Made by a program: the position numbers and the translations under genes
Shown here: positions 14,510 through 21,235 of the stretch, piece by piece
Numbering within the stretch: position 1 is the stretch's first letter
How the letters are laid out: each line of letters opens with the position of its first letter
Assembly (NCBI GenBank): GCA_019232735.1
Contig: JAFANL010000268.1
Span: 1 to 21,235, forward strand
Direction: 5' to 3'
From: Aquitalea sp.
Lineage (GTDB): Bacteria > Pseudomonadota > Gammaproteobacteria > Burkholderiales > Chromobacteriaceae
DNA: 21,235 bases
The notes under the pieces: model-generated
Databases searched by the model: none
What the model was told of the DNA's origin: nothing
Seen by the model: only the letters and a program-made list of their open reading frames with translations

Positions 14510-15664
14510 ATGCCACCACTCTCCGAACTGATACAGCAAGGCTCCAGCAATCTCTGGCTATTTATTCCATCCGCCATCCTGCTGGGTGCATTGCATGGCC
14601 TGGAACCCGGCCACTCCAAAACCCTGATGGCGTCCTTCATCATCGCCATTCGTGGCAGCATTGCACAGGCCGTTCTGCTCGGCGTGTGTGCCGCCCTGTC
14701 CCATTCGCTGGTGGTCTGGCTATTCGCAGCCGCTGCCCTGCACTTTGGCAACCAGTTGCTGGTGGAGCAAGCCGAACCCTATCTCTTGTTACTGTCCGGT
14801 GCCATCGTGCTGGCCATTGCCGGCTGGATGTTCTGGCGCACCCGGCTGGACAATCTGGCTGCCAGCGCCTGGCAGCGGCCGCCACATGGCGGCAAGATCA
14901 TCAATACCGGCCATGGCATGGTGGAGCTGCTGATCAGCCAGGGGAGCAGTCCGCGCTTCATCCTGTATTGCTTCACGCCGCATATGCGACCACAGCCACC
15001 CAAACCGGACATTCGCTACCAGATCAGCATCCGGCGCGATGACGGCAGTGAGCATGTCTTTGCTCTGCAGCTGCACGGCGATCATCTGCAAGCGGAGGAG
15101 CCGGTCGACATGCCACACCAGTTTGAAGCCACCCTGCACATGCTGCATGGCGACCACGGCCACCGCTTTGCCATTCGCTTTGGCGAGGCACCGACCCAAC
15201 GCTACCGCAGTCAGCCTGCCAGCCGCAGCGGCCAACTATCCCGCCAGATGGTGCGCCCACGGCCAGTACCGCCGGTCGAGGCATATCAGGACGCCCATGA
15301 GAAAGCCCATGCTGACGAGATCGCCCGCCGCTTTGCCGGCCAGTCGGCCACCACAACGCAGATTGCCTTGTTTGGCCTGACCGGTGGTCTGATGCCCTGC
15401 CCGGCCTCGGTCACCATTCTGCTGCTCTGTCTGCAATTGAAACGGGTGGCACTGGGCGTCACCATGGTGGCCTCATTCAGCCTGGGACTGGCCATTTCAC
15501 TGGTCAGTGTCGGCGTGATTGCCGCCTGGGGTGCACAGCAACTGGGCAGGAAAATCGGCTCGCTGGATGGTATTGCGCGCCGGCTGCCCTATCTGTCCTG
15601 TGCGCTGATGTTGCTGATTGCCACGGTGATGATGGTACAGGGCTGGCTCCAACTGCCCGCCTGA
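14510..15664 (+). CDS. rcnA: Nickel/cobalt efflux protein with inserted beta-rich domain
   Basis: RcnA exports Ni(II) and Co(II) across the inner membrane. The 384-residue protein matches E. coli RcnA (274 residues) at both ends: FIPSAILLGALHGLEPGHSK near the N-terminus, YQDAHEKAHADEIARRF at about 259-275, and LFGLTGGLMPCPASVTILLL after that. The His-rich tract of E. coli RcnA is replaced by about 100 residues (127-226) predicted to be beta-rich, with HGDH twice and a histidine cluster at 210-218. The pattern of this insert (MVELLISQ-x4-PRF, later PHQFEATL) resembles the N-terminal domain of CzcB-type metal-efflux adaptor proteins. The ATG at 14510 starts at the conserved N-terminus and downstream of the promoter; the open frame to 14429 runs through the operator. 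Confidence 0.93.
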   Translation: MPPLSELIQQGSSNLWLFIPSAILLGALHGLEPGHSKTLMASFIIAIRGSIAQAVLLGVCAALSHSLVVWLFAAAALHFGNQLLVEQAEPYLLLLSGAIVLAIAGWMFWRTRLDNLAASAWQRPPHGGKIINTGHGMVELLISQGSSPRFILYCFTPHMRPQPPKPDIRYQISIRRDDGSEHVFALQLHGDHLQAEEPVDMPHQFEATLHMLHGDHGHRFAIRFGEAPTQRYRSQPASRSGQLSRQMVRPRPVPPVEAYQDAHEKAHADEIARRFAGQSATTTQIALFGLTGGLMPCPASVTILLLCLQLKRVALGVTMVASFSLGLAISLVSVGVIAAWGAQQLGRKIGSLDGIARRLPYLSCALMLLIATVMMVQGWLQLPA

Positions 15665-15682
15665 ACAAAGGCATGCGCTAAT

Positions 15683-15710
15683 AAAAAACGAGGCCTCAGC
15701 CTCGTTTTTT
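15683..15710. terminator. Bidirectional terminator between rcnA and the PAP2 gene
   Basis: AAAAAACGAGGC (15683-15694) and GCCTCGTTTTTT (15699-15710) pair perfectly around a CTCA loop. The A-run and T-run make it work in both directions, ending rcnA from the left and the PAP2 gene from the right. Confidence 0.9.
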
Positions 15711-15728
15711 CATGCTGTGCCAGACTAC

Positions 15729-16331
15729 TCAGGCCTTGATCCAGCCCAGTGCAATCGGCTTGGACAACAGACAGCGGTAAACACTGTTCAGCCCTTGCAG
15801 CAAGGCTGGGCCAAAAGTCGGCCAGGCAGCCGCCAGCATCCCGCTATACAGCAGCGACAACAGCATGCCGCCAATGATGTCCAGCGGCCAGTGCACCCCC
15901 AGATACACCCGGGACAAGCCCACCAGCACGGTCAACACCAGCAGTAGCTGCCCCAGTCTGGCCTTGCCGGCCAGCCAGAAGGCCAAGGCCGTGGTAGCAA
16001 AAATGGTGGCGTGATCACTGGGGAAAGACGGGTCCGCCGCATGATCGATAAATCGATAACCCATGCCGATGGCGAAAGGCCGCGGATGATCCCAGGCCAG
16101 GCCGATCAGCAGATTGACCAGCAAGCCCAGGGCCACGCTGCACACGACTTTCAGTGCGCGTTCGCGCTGGGCATCCTCCCCCCACAGCCACATCAGCAGC
16201 AACAGGACGGGAATCAGCAGGATCAGGTATTTGGCAAGAAAGATGGCCAGCTTGATCAGCAATGCAGACGAGGCCGGCGTGGCATTGACATGCAGGAACC
16301 AGGCCTGGTTCAGGGCTTCCAGTGCAGACAT
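15729..16331 (-). CDS. PAP2-family membrane phosphatase (undecaprenyl-diphosphatase-like)
   Basis: The 200-residue protein has about five membrane helices and the three acid-phosphatase motifs of the PAP2 superfamily: DHPRP, PSFPSDHAT with the catalytic-pocket histidine, and SRVYLGVHWPLD with the nucleophilic histidine. The PSFPSDHA form is common in BcrC/YbjG enzymes, which dephosphorylate undecaprenyl diphosphate to recycle the cell-wall lipid carrier on the periplasmic face. Other lipid phosphatases of the fold (PgpB, LpxE) cannot be excluded. The Shine-Dalgarno is poor. It stands alone on the minus strand between a bidirectional terminator and the divergent chrA. Confidence 0.86.
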   Translation of the reverse strand: MSALEALNQAWFLHVNATPASSALLIKLAIFLAKYLILLIPVLLLLMWLWGEDAQRERALKVVCSVALGLLVNLLIGLAWDHPRPFAIGMGYRFIDHAADPSFPSDHATIFATTALAFWLAGKARLGQLLLVLTVLVGLSRVYLGVHWPLDIIGGMLLSLLYSGMLAAAWPTFGPALLQGLNSVYRCLLSKPIALGWIKA

Positions 16332-16360
16332 TAAGATTCGATGACAGAAATATTAAAACA

Positions 16361-16381
16361 GGCATTGTAGCGGGCAATGCC
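16361..16381. repeat. 7-bp inverted repeat in the PAP2-chrA intergenic region
   Basis: GGCATTG (16361-16367) and CAATGCC (16375-16381) flank a 7-base spacer, 30 bases upstream of the PAP2 start codon. It could be an operator or a leader hairpin. The rest of this 230-base gap shows a TATAGT at 16523-16528, a possible chrA -10 box with no clear -35. Confidence 0.35.
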
Positions 16382-16566
16382 TGCGCTGTCCTTGCCTGAT
16401 GTGTGAGAAAGTATGGCCTCGTTTGTCTGCTTGCTGACGGCAAAGTTCCGTTATCAACGCTCTGAATCATCGCCTTGCCTGTAATGCAGGCCCTGGCTGG
16501 CCGTTCTGCTTGGCGCGGAAACTATAGTAGAGTGCTAGCCACCCTCAATCTGGAACAAGGATCATG

Positions 16567-17898
16567 ATGGCTGCCGATAGCGTGACCACACCGCCTGCAC
16601 CAGTCAGCCTGCTGCAGGCACTGGGCTTCTGGCTGAAGCTGGGTTTTATCAGTTTCGGAGGACCGGCGGGCCAGATTGCCATCCTGCACCAAGAGCTGGT
16701 CGAACGCCGTCGCTGGATTTCCGAGCAGCGTTTCCTGCATGCACTCAATTACTGCATGCTGCTGCCCGGGCCGGAGGCACAGCAACTGGCGACCTACATC
16801 GGCTGGCTGATGCACCGCAGCTGGGGCGGCATCATTGCTGGCGGCCTGTTTGTCCTGCCTTCACTATTCATCCTGATCGGGCTGTCCTGGACCTATATTG
16901 CCTTGGGCCACCTGCCATTGGTGGCCGCCCTGTTCTACGGCGTCAAACCGGCCATTGTCGCCATCGTCCTGCAAGCTGCCTTGCGCATAGGCCAGCGTGC
17001 CTTGCGTAATCGCCTGCTGTGGGGCATTGCGCTGGCCTCCTTCATTGCCCTGGCCCTGTTCAAGCTGCCTTTCCCGCTGATCGTGTCGAGTGCCGCCCTG
17101 CTGGGGTATCTGGCCGGGAAACACCGACCGCTGCTGTTTGCCACAGGCACGGCGGCGCACCACGGTACTGGGCATTATGGCCCGGCACTGATTGACGATC
17201 ACAGCCCGACGCCGGCCCATGCGCGCTTCAGCCTGCCCCGGCTACTGCGCGTGTTGCTGGCCGGTACCCTGCTATGGGCCGTGCCCATGCTGCTGCTCAT
17301 GCAGTTGTATGGCTGGCAACACCCCTTTACCCAGATGGGCTGGTTCTTTACCAAGGCAGCCTTGCTGACCTTTGGTGGAGCCTATGCCGTGCTGCCTTAT
17401 GTCTATCAGGGTGCCGTCGGCCATTACGGCTGGCTGAGCGCTGGGCAGATGATGGATGGACTGGCACTGGGGGAGACCACGCCCGGACCGTTGATCATGG
17501 TGGTGGCTTTTGTCGGCTTTGTCGGCGGCTACCAGCATATTCCCCAGCTGTCCCCCTGGCTGGCTGGCGTGGTGGCCGCCACACTGGTGACCTGGTTTAC
17601 CTTTTTGCCATCCTTCATCTTCGTTCTGGCAGGGGGACCACTGATCGAACGCAGCCACGGCAGTCTGTCGCTGACAGCCCCCCTGACGGCCATTACCGCC
17701 GCCGTGGTTGGCGTGATCGCCAATCTGGCCTTGTTCTTTGGCTGGCAGGTGCTGTGGCCGCAAGGCGGACAGACAGGCCCGGACTGGGCGGCGGTACTGA
17801 TCACGCTGGCTGCTGCCGTGGCGCTGCTGCGCTATCGGGTGAATGTCATCAAGGTGATTGCCGCTGCCGCACTGAGCGGCTTGCTGTTCCGCCTGTAA
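16567..17898 (+). CDS. chrA: Chromate transporter, long-chain two-domain type
   Basis: ChrA exports chromate from the cytoplasm and is driven by the proton gradient. The protein of 443 residues is a full-length, two-domain CHR family member. The N-terminal domain carries LGFISFGGPAGQIAILHQELVERRRWISE and LLPGPEAQQLATYIGWL; the C-terminal domain carries the matching FFTKAALLTFGGAYAVLPYV and GLALGETTPGPLIMVVAFVGF. About ten hydrophobic segments are visible, with a His-containing linker near residues 195-215. AAGGA at 16557-16561 is too close to the ATG at 16564 and correctly spaced for the ATG at 16567, so the latter is preferred. The stop codon abuts the nudB stop codon with no gap. No chrB regulator is present. 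Some CHR proteins transport other oxyanions. Confidence 0.94.
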   Translation: MAADSVTTPPAPVSLLQALGFWLKLGFISFGGPAGQIAILHQELVERRRWISEQRFLHALNYCMLLPGPEAQQLATYIGWLMHRSWGGIIAGGLFVLPSLFILIGLSWTYIALGHLPLVAALFYGVKPAIVAIVLQAALRIGQRALRNRLLWGIALASFIALALFKLPFPLIVSSAALLGYLAGKHRPLLFATGTAAHHGTGHYGPALIDDHSPTPAHARFSLPRLLRVLLAGTLLWAVPMLLLMQLYGWQHPFTQMGWFFTKAALLTFGGAYAVLPYVYQGAVGHYGWLSAGQMMDGLALGETTPGPLIMVVAFVGFVGGYQHIPQLSPWLAGVVAATLVTWFTFLPSFIFVLAGGPLIERSHGSLSLTAPLTAITAAVVGVIANLALFFGWQVLWPQGGQTGPDWAAVLITLAAAVALLRYRVNVIKVIAAAALSGLLFRL

Positions 17899-18345
17899 TC
17901 ACTTCAGCCCGAGGCGGGCGGGCAACAGGCGAATGGCGGCGGCATTGGAGGGGGAAAACACCAGTTCGGCCGCCTGCTGCCAGGGCAACCATTGCTGGGC
18001 CAGATGCTCGCCCGGTGCCAGCTGCACACTTTGTGGCCGATCCAGCTGCAAGCCGAACACATGCTCGTCGTTATGCGTCACCCCTGCCGGATAACGGTGA
18101 CGCCAATGCGGATAGATTTCGTAGCGATTGTGCAGCTGCCAGTCGCTCAGAGTATGCAGACCCGCATCCAGCCCGGTTTCCTCCGCCACTTCTCGGCGGG
18201 CCGTGTCCAGCAGGCTTTCATCCCCTTCGCGGCTGCCGGTCACCGATTGCCAATAACCCGGCTTGTCGGCACGCTCGATCAACAGCACCTCTCCGGCGGC
18301 GGTATGAATCACCACCAGCACCGATACTGGCTGCTTAGTGCCCAT
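17899..18345 (-). CDS. nudB: Dihydroneopterin triphosphate diphosphatase, Nudix family
   Basis: NudB removes pyrophosphate from dihydroneopterin triphosphate, an early step of folate synthesis. The 148-residue protein is close to E. coli NudB (150 residues) throughout: PVSVLVVIHT, PGYWQSVTGS, YEIYPHWRHRYPAGVTHN and EHLAQQWLP. The Nudix box GX5EX7REVAEETGL is complete at residues 37-59. The start at 18345 matches the family N-terminus and overlaps the end of the response regulator gene by 11 bases; the open frame to 18417 would add unrelated sequence. It is the last gene of the minus-strand block. Confidence 0.92.
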   Translation of the reverse strand: MGTKQPVSVLVVIHTAAGEVLLIERADKPGYWQSVTGSREGDESLLDTARREVAEETGLDAGLHTLSDWQLHNRYEIYPHWRHRYPAGVTHNDEHVFGLQLDRPQSVQLAPGEHLAQQWLPWQQAAELVFSPSNAAAIRLLPARLGLK

Positions 18346-18970
18346 CGCCACGGCTCCCGCCATTGTCGGCCTGGCTGGCGGCCAGCAAGCCGGCCAGTTC
18401 CACGGCGGATTTGACACCCATTTTCTCGAATACGCGCGAGCGGTGCACTTCCACCGTTTTCATGCTGATGGAGAGATCCTCGGCAATCTGCTTGTTGAGC
18501 TTGCCCAGCAGGATCAGCTGCATCACTTCCCTTTCCCGCTCGGTCAACTGGGCCAGCAGCCCACTGACCCGCTGGCGACGCTGATGCGTGGCACGATTGG
18601 CTTCATCCACCCGCAGCATCTTTTCCACCCGTGCCAGCAGTACTTCGTCATCAAAGGGCTTTTCCATGAAGTCCAGTGCCCCCAGCTTGATGGCCGCCAC
18701 CGCGTGCGGCACATCGCCATGCGCGGTCAGCATGATGGCGGGCGGGCAATACGCCAGATCGGCCAGTCGCTCCAGCAGCATGATGCCGGACATGCCGGAC
18801 ATACGCAGATCGACGATCAGGCCATTAAAGCCGCTGTCCGCACCAGCGGCCAGGAACTCTTCGGCGCTATCAAAACCACTGACCTGATAGCCTTGCCCGT
18901 CCAGCAACCAGATCAACGCCTGCCGTACGGCGGCATCGTCATCCACAATCGCCAGTCGTTTGTCGCTCAT
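18335..18970 (-). CDS. Two-component response regulator, FixJ/LuxR type, without adjacent kinase
   Basis: The 211-residue protein has an N-terminal receiver domain with acidic pocket D10-D12, phosphorylation site D54 in IVDLRMSGMSG, the switch threonine in MLTAHGD and the conserved lysine in FMEKPF. A LuxR-type helix-turn-helix follows from about residue 140, with LTEREREVMQLILLGKLNKQIAEDLSISMKTVEVHRSRVFEKMGVKS-type segments typical of FixJ. It should act as a phosphorylation-dependent transcription activator. No histidine kinase gene is within the window. The ATG overlaps the stop codon of the MscS-like gene as ATGA, so the two are translationally coupled. The frame is open upstream to 19297, but only inside the channel gene. 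Confidence 0.92.
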   Translation of the reverse strand: MSDKRLAIVDDDAAVRQALIWLLDGQGYQVSGFDSAEEFLAAGADSGFNGLIVDLRMSGMSGIMLLERLADLAYCPPAIMLTAHGDVPHAVAAIKLGALDFMEKPFDDEVLLARVEKMLRVDEANRATHQRRQRVSGLLAQLTEREREVMQLILLGKLNKQIAEDLSISMKTVEVHRSRVFEKMGVKSAVELAGLLAASQADNGGSRGDGH

Positions 18971-20274
18971 GCCTGCCCTCCCCGGCCGGGCAGGGCCACG
19001 GCCACATCGCTGACAATGCGCACATCCCGCTGCGGGTAGGGAATCTCGATACCGAGTTCCTTGAAACGCCGCCAGATGGCCAGATAGATTTCCGACCTCA
19101 AGCCCATGAAACCGTTTTCCGGGTCTTTCACCCAGATCCCCAACTCCAGGCTGATGCCATTGTCGGCAAAAGCCGTGACAAAGGACGCCGGACCTGGCTC
19201 GGTTTGCACGCGCGGATGGACTGCCGACTCGCGCAATACAGCCAGCGCCAGATCCAGATCGGTACCGTAATCCACCTGGATGGGCAGGCTGATCCACATG
19301 GCCTTGTCGGAGTAGGACTGATTGATCACGGTGTTGGAAATCAGCGCGTCGTTAGGCACCAGCGCTTCCGAGCCATCCGCGCTCTTGAGCACCACGTAAC
19401 GCGAGGTGATACGGGTGACATAGCCAACGCGGTTATCCACCATCAGCCGGTCGCCGATGCGGATGGAGCGATCCAGCAAGATGATGAAGCCGGACACATA
19501 GTTACTGGCAATCTTCTGCAAGCCAAAACCCAGCCCCACGCCCAGCGCACCGCCAAATACCGACAGCACGGTCAGGTCGATGCCCACCACTGGCAGGGCA
19601 ATCAGCACCGCCACCACGATGAGCAGGGTGCGTGCCATCTTGGCAAACACGATGCGCAGCGACAGGTCCATGTGCTTGAGGCCCATTACCCGCGCCTCGA
19701 TCACCCGGCTGACCCACAAGGCCACCACCACGATGATGGACACCCACAGCATGGCGTTGAGGATGGTGAGCAGGTCCAGGTGGGTCTTGCCCACGGAAAA
19801 GGACACCGACTGCAGCCAGTCCAGCACGACATCATCAAAACCGATGGCCCAGCTGACAAAGCCCAACCACAGCACAGTGGCGATGAAGTGCTCGGAATGA
19901 CGCTCGAACTTGCCCTGCGGCAGCGCCTGGCGCATCACGGCGGAGAACAAGCGGATCACCCCCAGCCAGAACAGCATGGCGGTAAACAGCGGCAGCAGGT
20001 GGGGCCGGCTATGGGTCAGCAGATTCCAGCCCAGAATGCACAGCAGCATGCAGCCCAGGGACGCGCCCGGCAGCACCAGGCGGAAGGCGGTATAGGGCAG
20101 GAAGCGCTCGTAGCGTTCGGGAGAATGCTGAAACCAGCGATGGAAGGTACGACGGGCCGCCAGCGTGCCCAGCAACAGGCACAGCACACCCAGCACCAGC
20201 TGACTCAGGCCGGCGCCGGTCTGGACCGCCAGCATCACCGAATCGAAATTCATTTCTTCACGAACAAACAGCAC
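18967..20274 (-). CDS. MscS-family mechanosensitive ion channel
   Basis: The 435-residue protein has five or six hydrophobic segments before the MscS core. The pore-lining helix and the start of the beta domain are clear: VFGGALGVGLGFGLQKIASNYVSGFIILLDRSIRIGD, followed by GYVTRITSRYVVLKSADGSEALVPNDALISN. It is longer than E. coli MscS (286 residues) and closer to mid-size MscS-like proteins with extra N-terminal helices. Such channels release solutes on osmotic downshock. The GTG at 20274 is chosen because AAGGAG (complement of 20281-20286) lies at ideal spacing; the ATG at 20253 has no such site. The gene starts 29 bases after lolD and overlaps the response regulator. Confidence 0.92.
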   Translation of the reverse strand: MLFVREEMNFDSVMLAVQTGAGLSQLVLGVLCLLLGTLAARRTFHRWFQHSPERYERFLPYTAFRLVLPGASLGCMLLCILGWNLLTHSRPHLLPLFTAMLFWLGVIRLFSAVMRQALPQGKFERHSEHFIATVLWLGFVSWAIGFDDVVLDWLQSVSFSVGKTHLDLLTILNAMLWVSIIVVVALWVSRVIEARVMGLKHMDLSLRIVFAKMARTLLIVVAVLIALPVVGIDLTVLSVFGGALGVGLGFGLQKIASNYVSGFIILLDRSIRIGDRLMVDNRVGYVTRITSRYVVLKSADGSEALVPNDALISNTVINQSYSDKAMWISLPIQVDYGTDLDLALAVLRESAVHPRVQTEPGPASFVTAFADNGISLELGIWVKDPENGFMGLRSEIYLAIWRRFKELGIEIPYPQRDVRIVSDVAVALPGRGGQA

Positions 20275-20280
20275 CCGTCT

Positions 20281-20286
20281 CTCCTT
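20281..20286 (-). promoter_or_regulatory. Ribosome-binding site that fixes the GTG start of the MscS-like gene
   Basis: The minus strand reads AAGGAG six bases before a GTG codon. The next in-frame ATG (20253) has only a weak GAAGAA upstream, so the GTG start is supported. Confidence 0.7.
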
Positions 20287-20303
20287 GCCAGCCCGGCTCT
20301 GAT

Positions 20304-20993
20304 TTAATGCACGCCATCCGCTTGCTGCAGCTGGCCTTCTACCAGCCGCAAGGTACGTTGCGCCCGGCCAGCCAGTTCCAGATCATGCGTGACAATGACC
20401 AGGCTGGTCCCCAGCCCCTCGTTCAACTCCAGCATCAGGTCAAATACCTGGCGCGCTGTCTGGTAATCCAGGTTACCGGTAGGCTCATCCGCCAGCAGAC
20501 AGGCAGGCTCGGTCACCAGCGCCCGGGCAATGGCCGCACGCTGGCGTTCGCCGCCGGACAGCTCACCCGGCTTGTGCTGCAGCCGGGCCGCCAAACCAAC
20601 CCGCCCCAGCATGGCGGAGGCCCGTGCCGCTGCTTCCTGCTGCGGCATGCGTCGGATCAGCAGCGGCATCATCACGTTTTCCAGTGCCGAAAACTCCGGC
20701 AACAGATGGTGAAACTGGTAGACAAAGCCCAGCGACTGGTTACGCATCTGCCCTCTTTCCGCCTCGGACAGGCTGGCCAGATCACGACCCAGCACCTCGA
20801 CCTGGCCCTGGGTCGGCGTATCCAGCCCGCCCAGCAGGTGCAGCAGGGTACTCTTGCCCGAGCCGGAGGCCCCGACAATCGCCAGCCGCTCACCCTTGTC
20901 CACACTGAGCGACACGTCGGACAGCACGGTCAGGTTCAGCTTGCCTTCACGATAGGTTTTGCCCAGATGGCGGCAATTCAGCACATTACTCAT
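20304..20993 (-). CDS. lolD: Lipoprotein-releasing system ATP-binding protein
   Basis: LolD powers the LolCDE complex, which extracts outer-membrane lipoproteins from the inner membrane and hands them to LolA. The 229-residue ATPase has Walker A GASGSGKST, the LolD/MacB-type segment GFVYQFHHLLPEFSALENVMMPL, signature LSGGERQR, Walker B CLLADEPTGNLD and switch histidine VIVTHDLELA. The family length and N-terminus (LNCRHLGKTYREG) support the ATG at 20993, which overlaps the end of lolC by 8 bases. The frame is open to 21074 but only inside lolC. Confidence 0.95.
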   Translation of the reverse strand: MSNVLNCRHLGKTYREGKLNLTVLSDVSLSVDKGERLAIVGASGSGKSTLLHLLGGLDTPTQGQVEVLGRDLASLSEAERGQMRNQSLGFVYQFHHLLPEFSALENVMMPLLIRRMPQQEAAARASAMLGRVGLAARLQHKPGELSGGERQRAAIARALVTEPACLLADEPTGNLDYQTARQVFDLMLELNEGLGTSLVIVTHDLELAGRAQRTLRLVEGQLQQADGVH

Positions 20994-21235
20994 AGCGTAG
21001 CGCCTCCGCCGGTTGGGTGCGGGCGGCACGCCAGCTGGGGTAAATGGTGGCCAGCAAGGCCAACAACAGGGCAATCACGGTAATGGTGCTGACATCGCCC
21101 AGCTGCACGTCGGAGGGCAGGTAGTCGATCATGTAGACCTCGCTGGACAGCAGCTTGGTGCCGAGCACCCGTTCGATGAAGGGCACGATCACATCCAGAT
21201 TGAGTGCCACCACCACGCCGCCCAGCACACCAGCC
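20986..21235 (-). CDS. lolC: Lipoprotein-releasing system permease, C-terminal part only
   Basis: The frame runs to the right edge of the window, so only the last 82 or so residues of this LolC/LolE-type permease are seen. The visible part covers the end of the third membrane segment (GGVVVALNLDVIVPFIERVL), a periplasmic stretch ending YLPSDVQLGDVSTI, a final membrane helix (TVIALLLALLATIYPSW) and the conserved tail RAARTQPAEALRYE typical of LolC/E/MacB permeases. LolC and LolE cannot be told apart from this fragment; some bacteria have a single LolF-type permease instead. Confidence 0.9.
   Translation of the reverse strand, partial: AGVLGGVVVALNLDVIVPFIERVLGTKLLSSEVYMIDYLPSDVQLGDVSTITVIALLLALLATIYPSWRAARTQPAEALRYE

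Noticed and set aside
18971..19297. N-terminal extension of the response regulator
   Set aside because: The open frame lies wholly inside the MscS-like gene; the receiver domain starts at the ATG at 18970, which has the usual ATGA coupling.
19204..20307. Long plus-strand ORF (367 codons) opposite the MscS-like gene
   Set aside because: Its translation is rich in Q, H and G with no recognisable domain, the typical antisense shadow of a GC-rich membrane protein gene; the minus strand encodes a clear MscS channel.
1..21235. Mobile elements, CRISPR arrays, tRNA genes, toxin-antitoxin or defence systems
   Set aside because: No regularly spaced repeats, terminal inverted repeats with transposase, tRNA-like cloverleaf or recognisable defence protein was found by eye.

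Overview
The window looks like chromosomal DNA of a motile, GC-rich Gram-negative bacterium. Two chemoreceptors, a lolCD lipoprotein-export locus and RcnR/RcnA, ChrA and PsuKG homologues suggest a betaproteobacterium, perhaps Neisseriales/Chromobacteriaceae; this assignment is inference from gene content. I see no rRNA, tRNA, CRISPR array, integrase, transposase or phage gene. It reads as ordinary chromosome with several small stress and nutrient modules.

Layout, left to right. (1) The 3' part of a fused permease-ATPase ABC exporter of the SbmA/YddA type, cut by the left edge. (2) A roughly 425-bp AT-rich leader and a classical chemoreceptor. (3) A pseudouridine-catabolism operon, psuK (kinase with an N-terminal helix-turn-helix) and psuG (glycosidase), followed by an HD-domain phosphohydrolase. 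(4) Three consecutive small VOC-fold (glyoxalase/PhnB-like) proteins. (5) Facing them, the methionine importer operon metN-metI-metQ on the minus strand. Its leader carries a strong match to a SAM-II-type riboswitch, a promoter in front of it, and a terminator-like hairpin whose 5' arm can instead pair with the aptamer. (6) An endonuclease/exonuclease/phosphatase-fold protein and, divergently, a second chemoreceptor with an unusual layout. (7) A divergent nickel/cobalt module, rcnR and rcnA, around an exact TACT-G6-N-AGTA operator; this RcnA carries an inserted, His-containing, predicted beta-rich domain in place of the usual His tract. (8) A PAP2 phosphatase and, divergently, the chromate transporter chrA. 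(9) A tightly packed minus-strand block lolC (cut by the right edge), lolD, an MscS-family channel, a FixJ-like response regulator and nudB, with overlapping or nearly touching genes.

How the parts work together. The met genes form an importer that appears to be switched off by SAM through RNA. The rcn genes form a self-contained metal sensor and pump. PsuK and PsuG act in sequence: phosphorylation of pseudouridine, then cleavage to uracil and ribose 5-phosphate. LolCD releases lipoproteins from the inner membrane, and its operon also appears to carry an osmotic-stress channel, an orphan regulator and a folate-pathway Nudix enzyme.

The most rewarding features are the metN leader RNA and the domain inserted in RcnA. 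I found no sign of a defence system or secondary-metabolite cluster. All functional calls rest on motif and family recognition by eye; no database search was possible.
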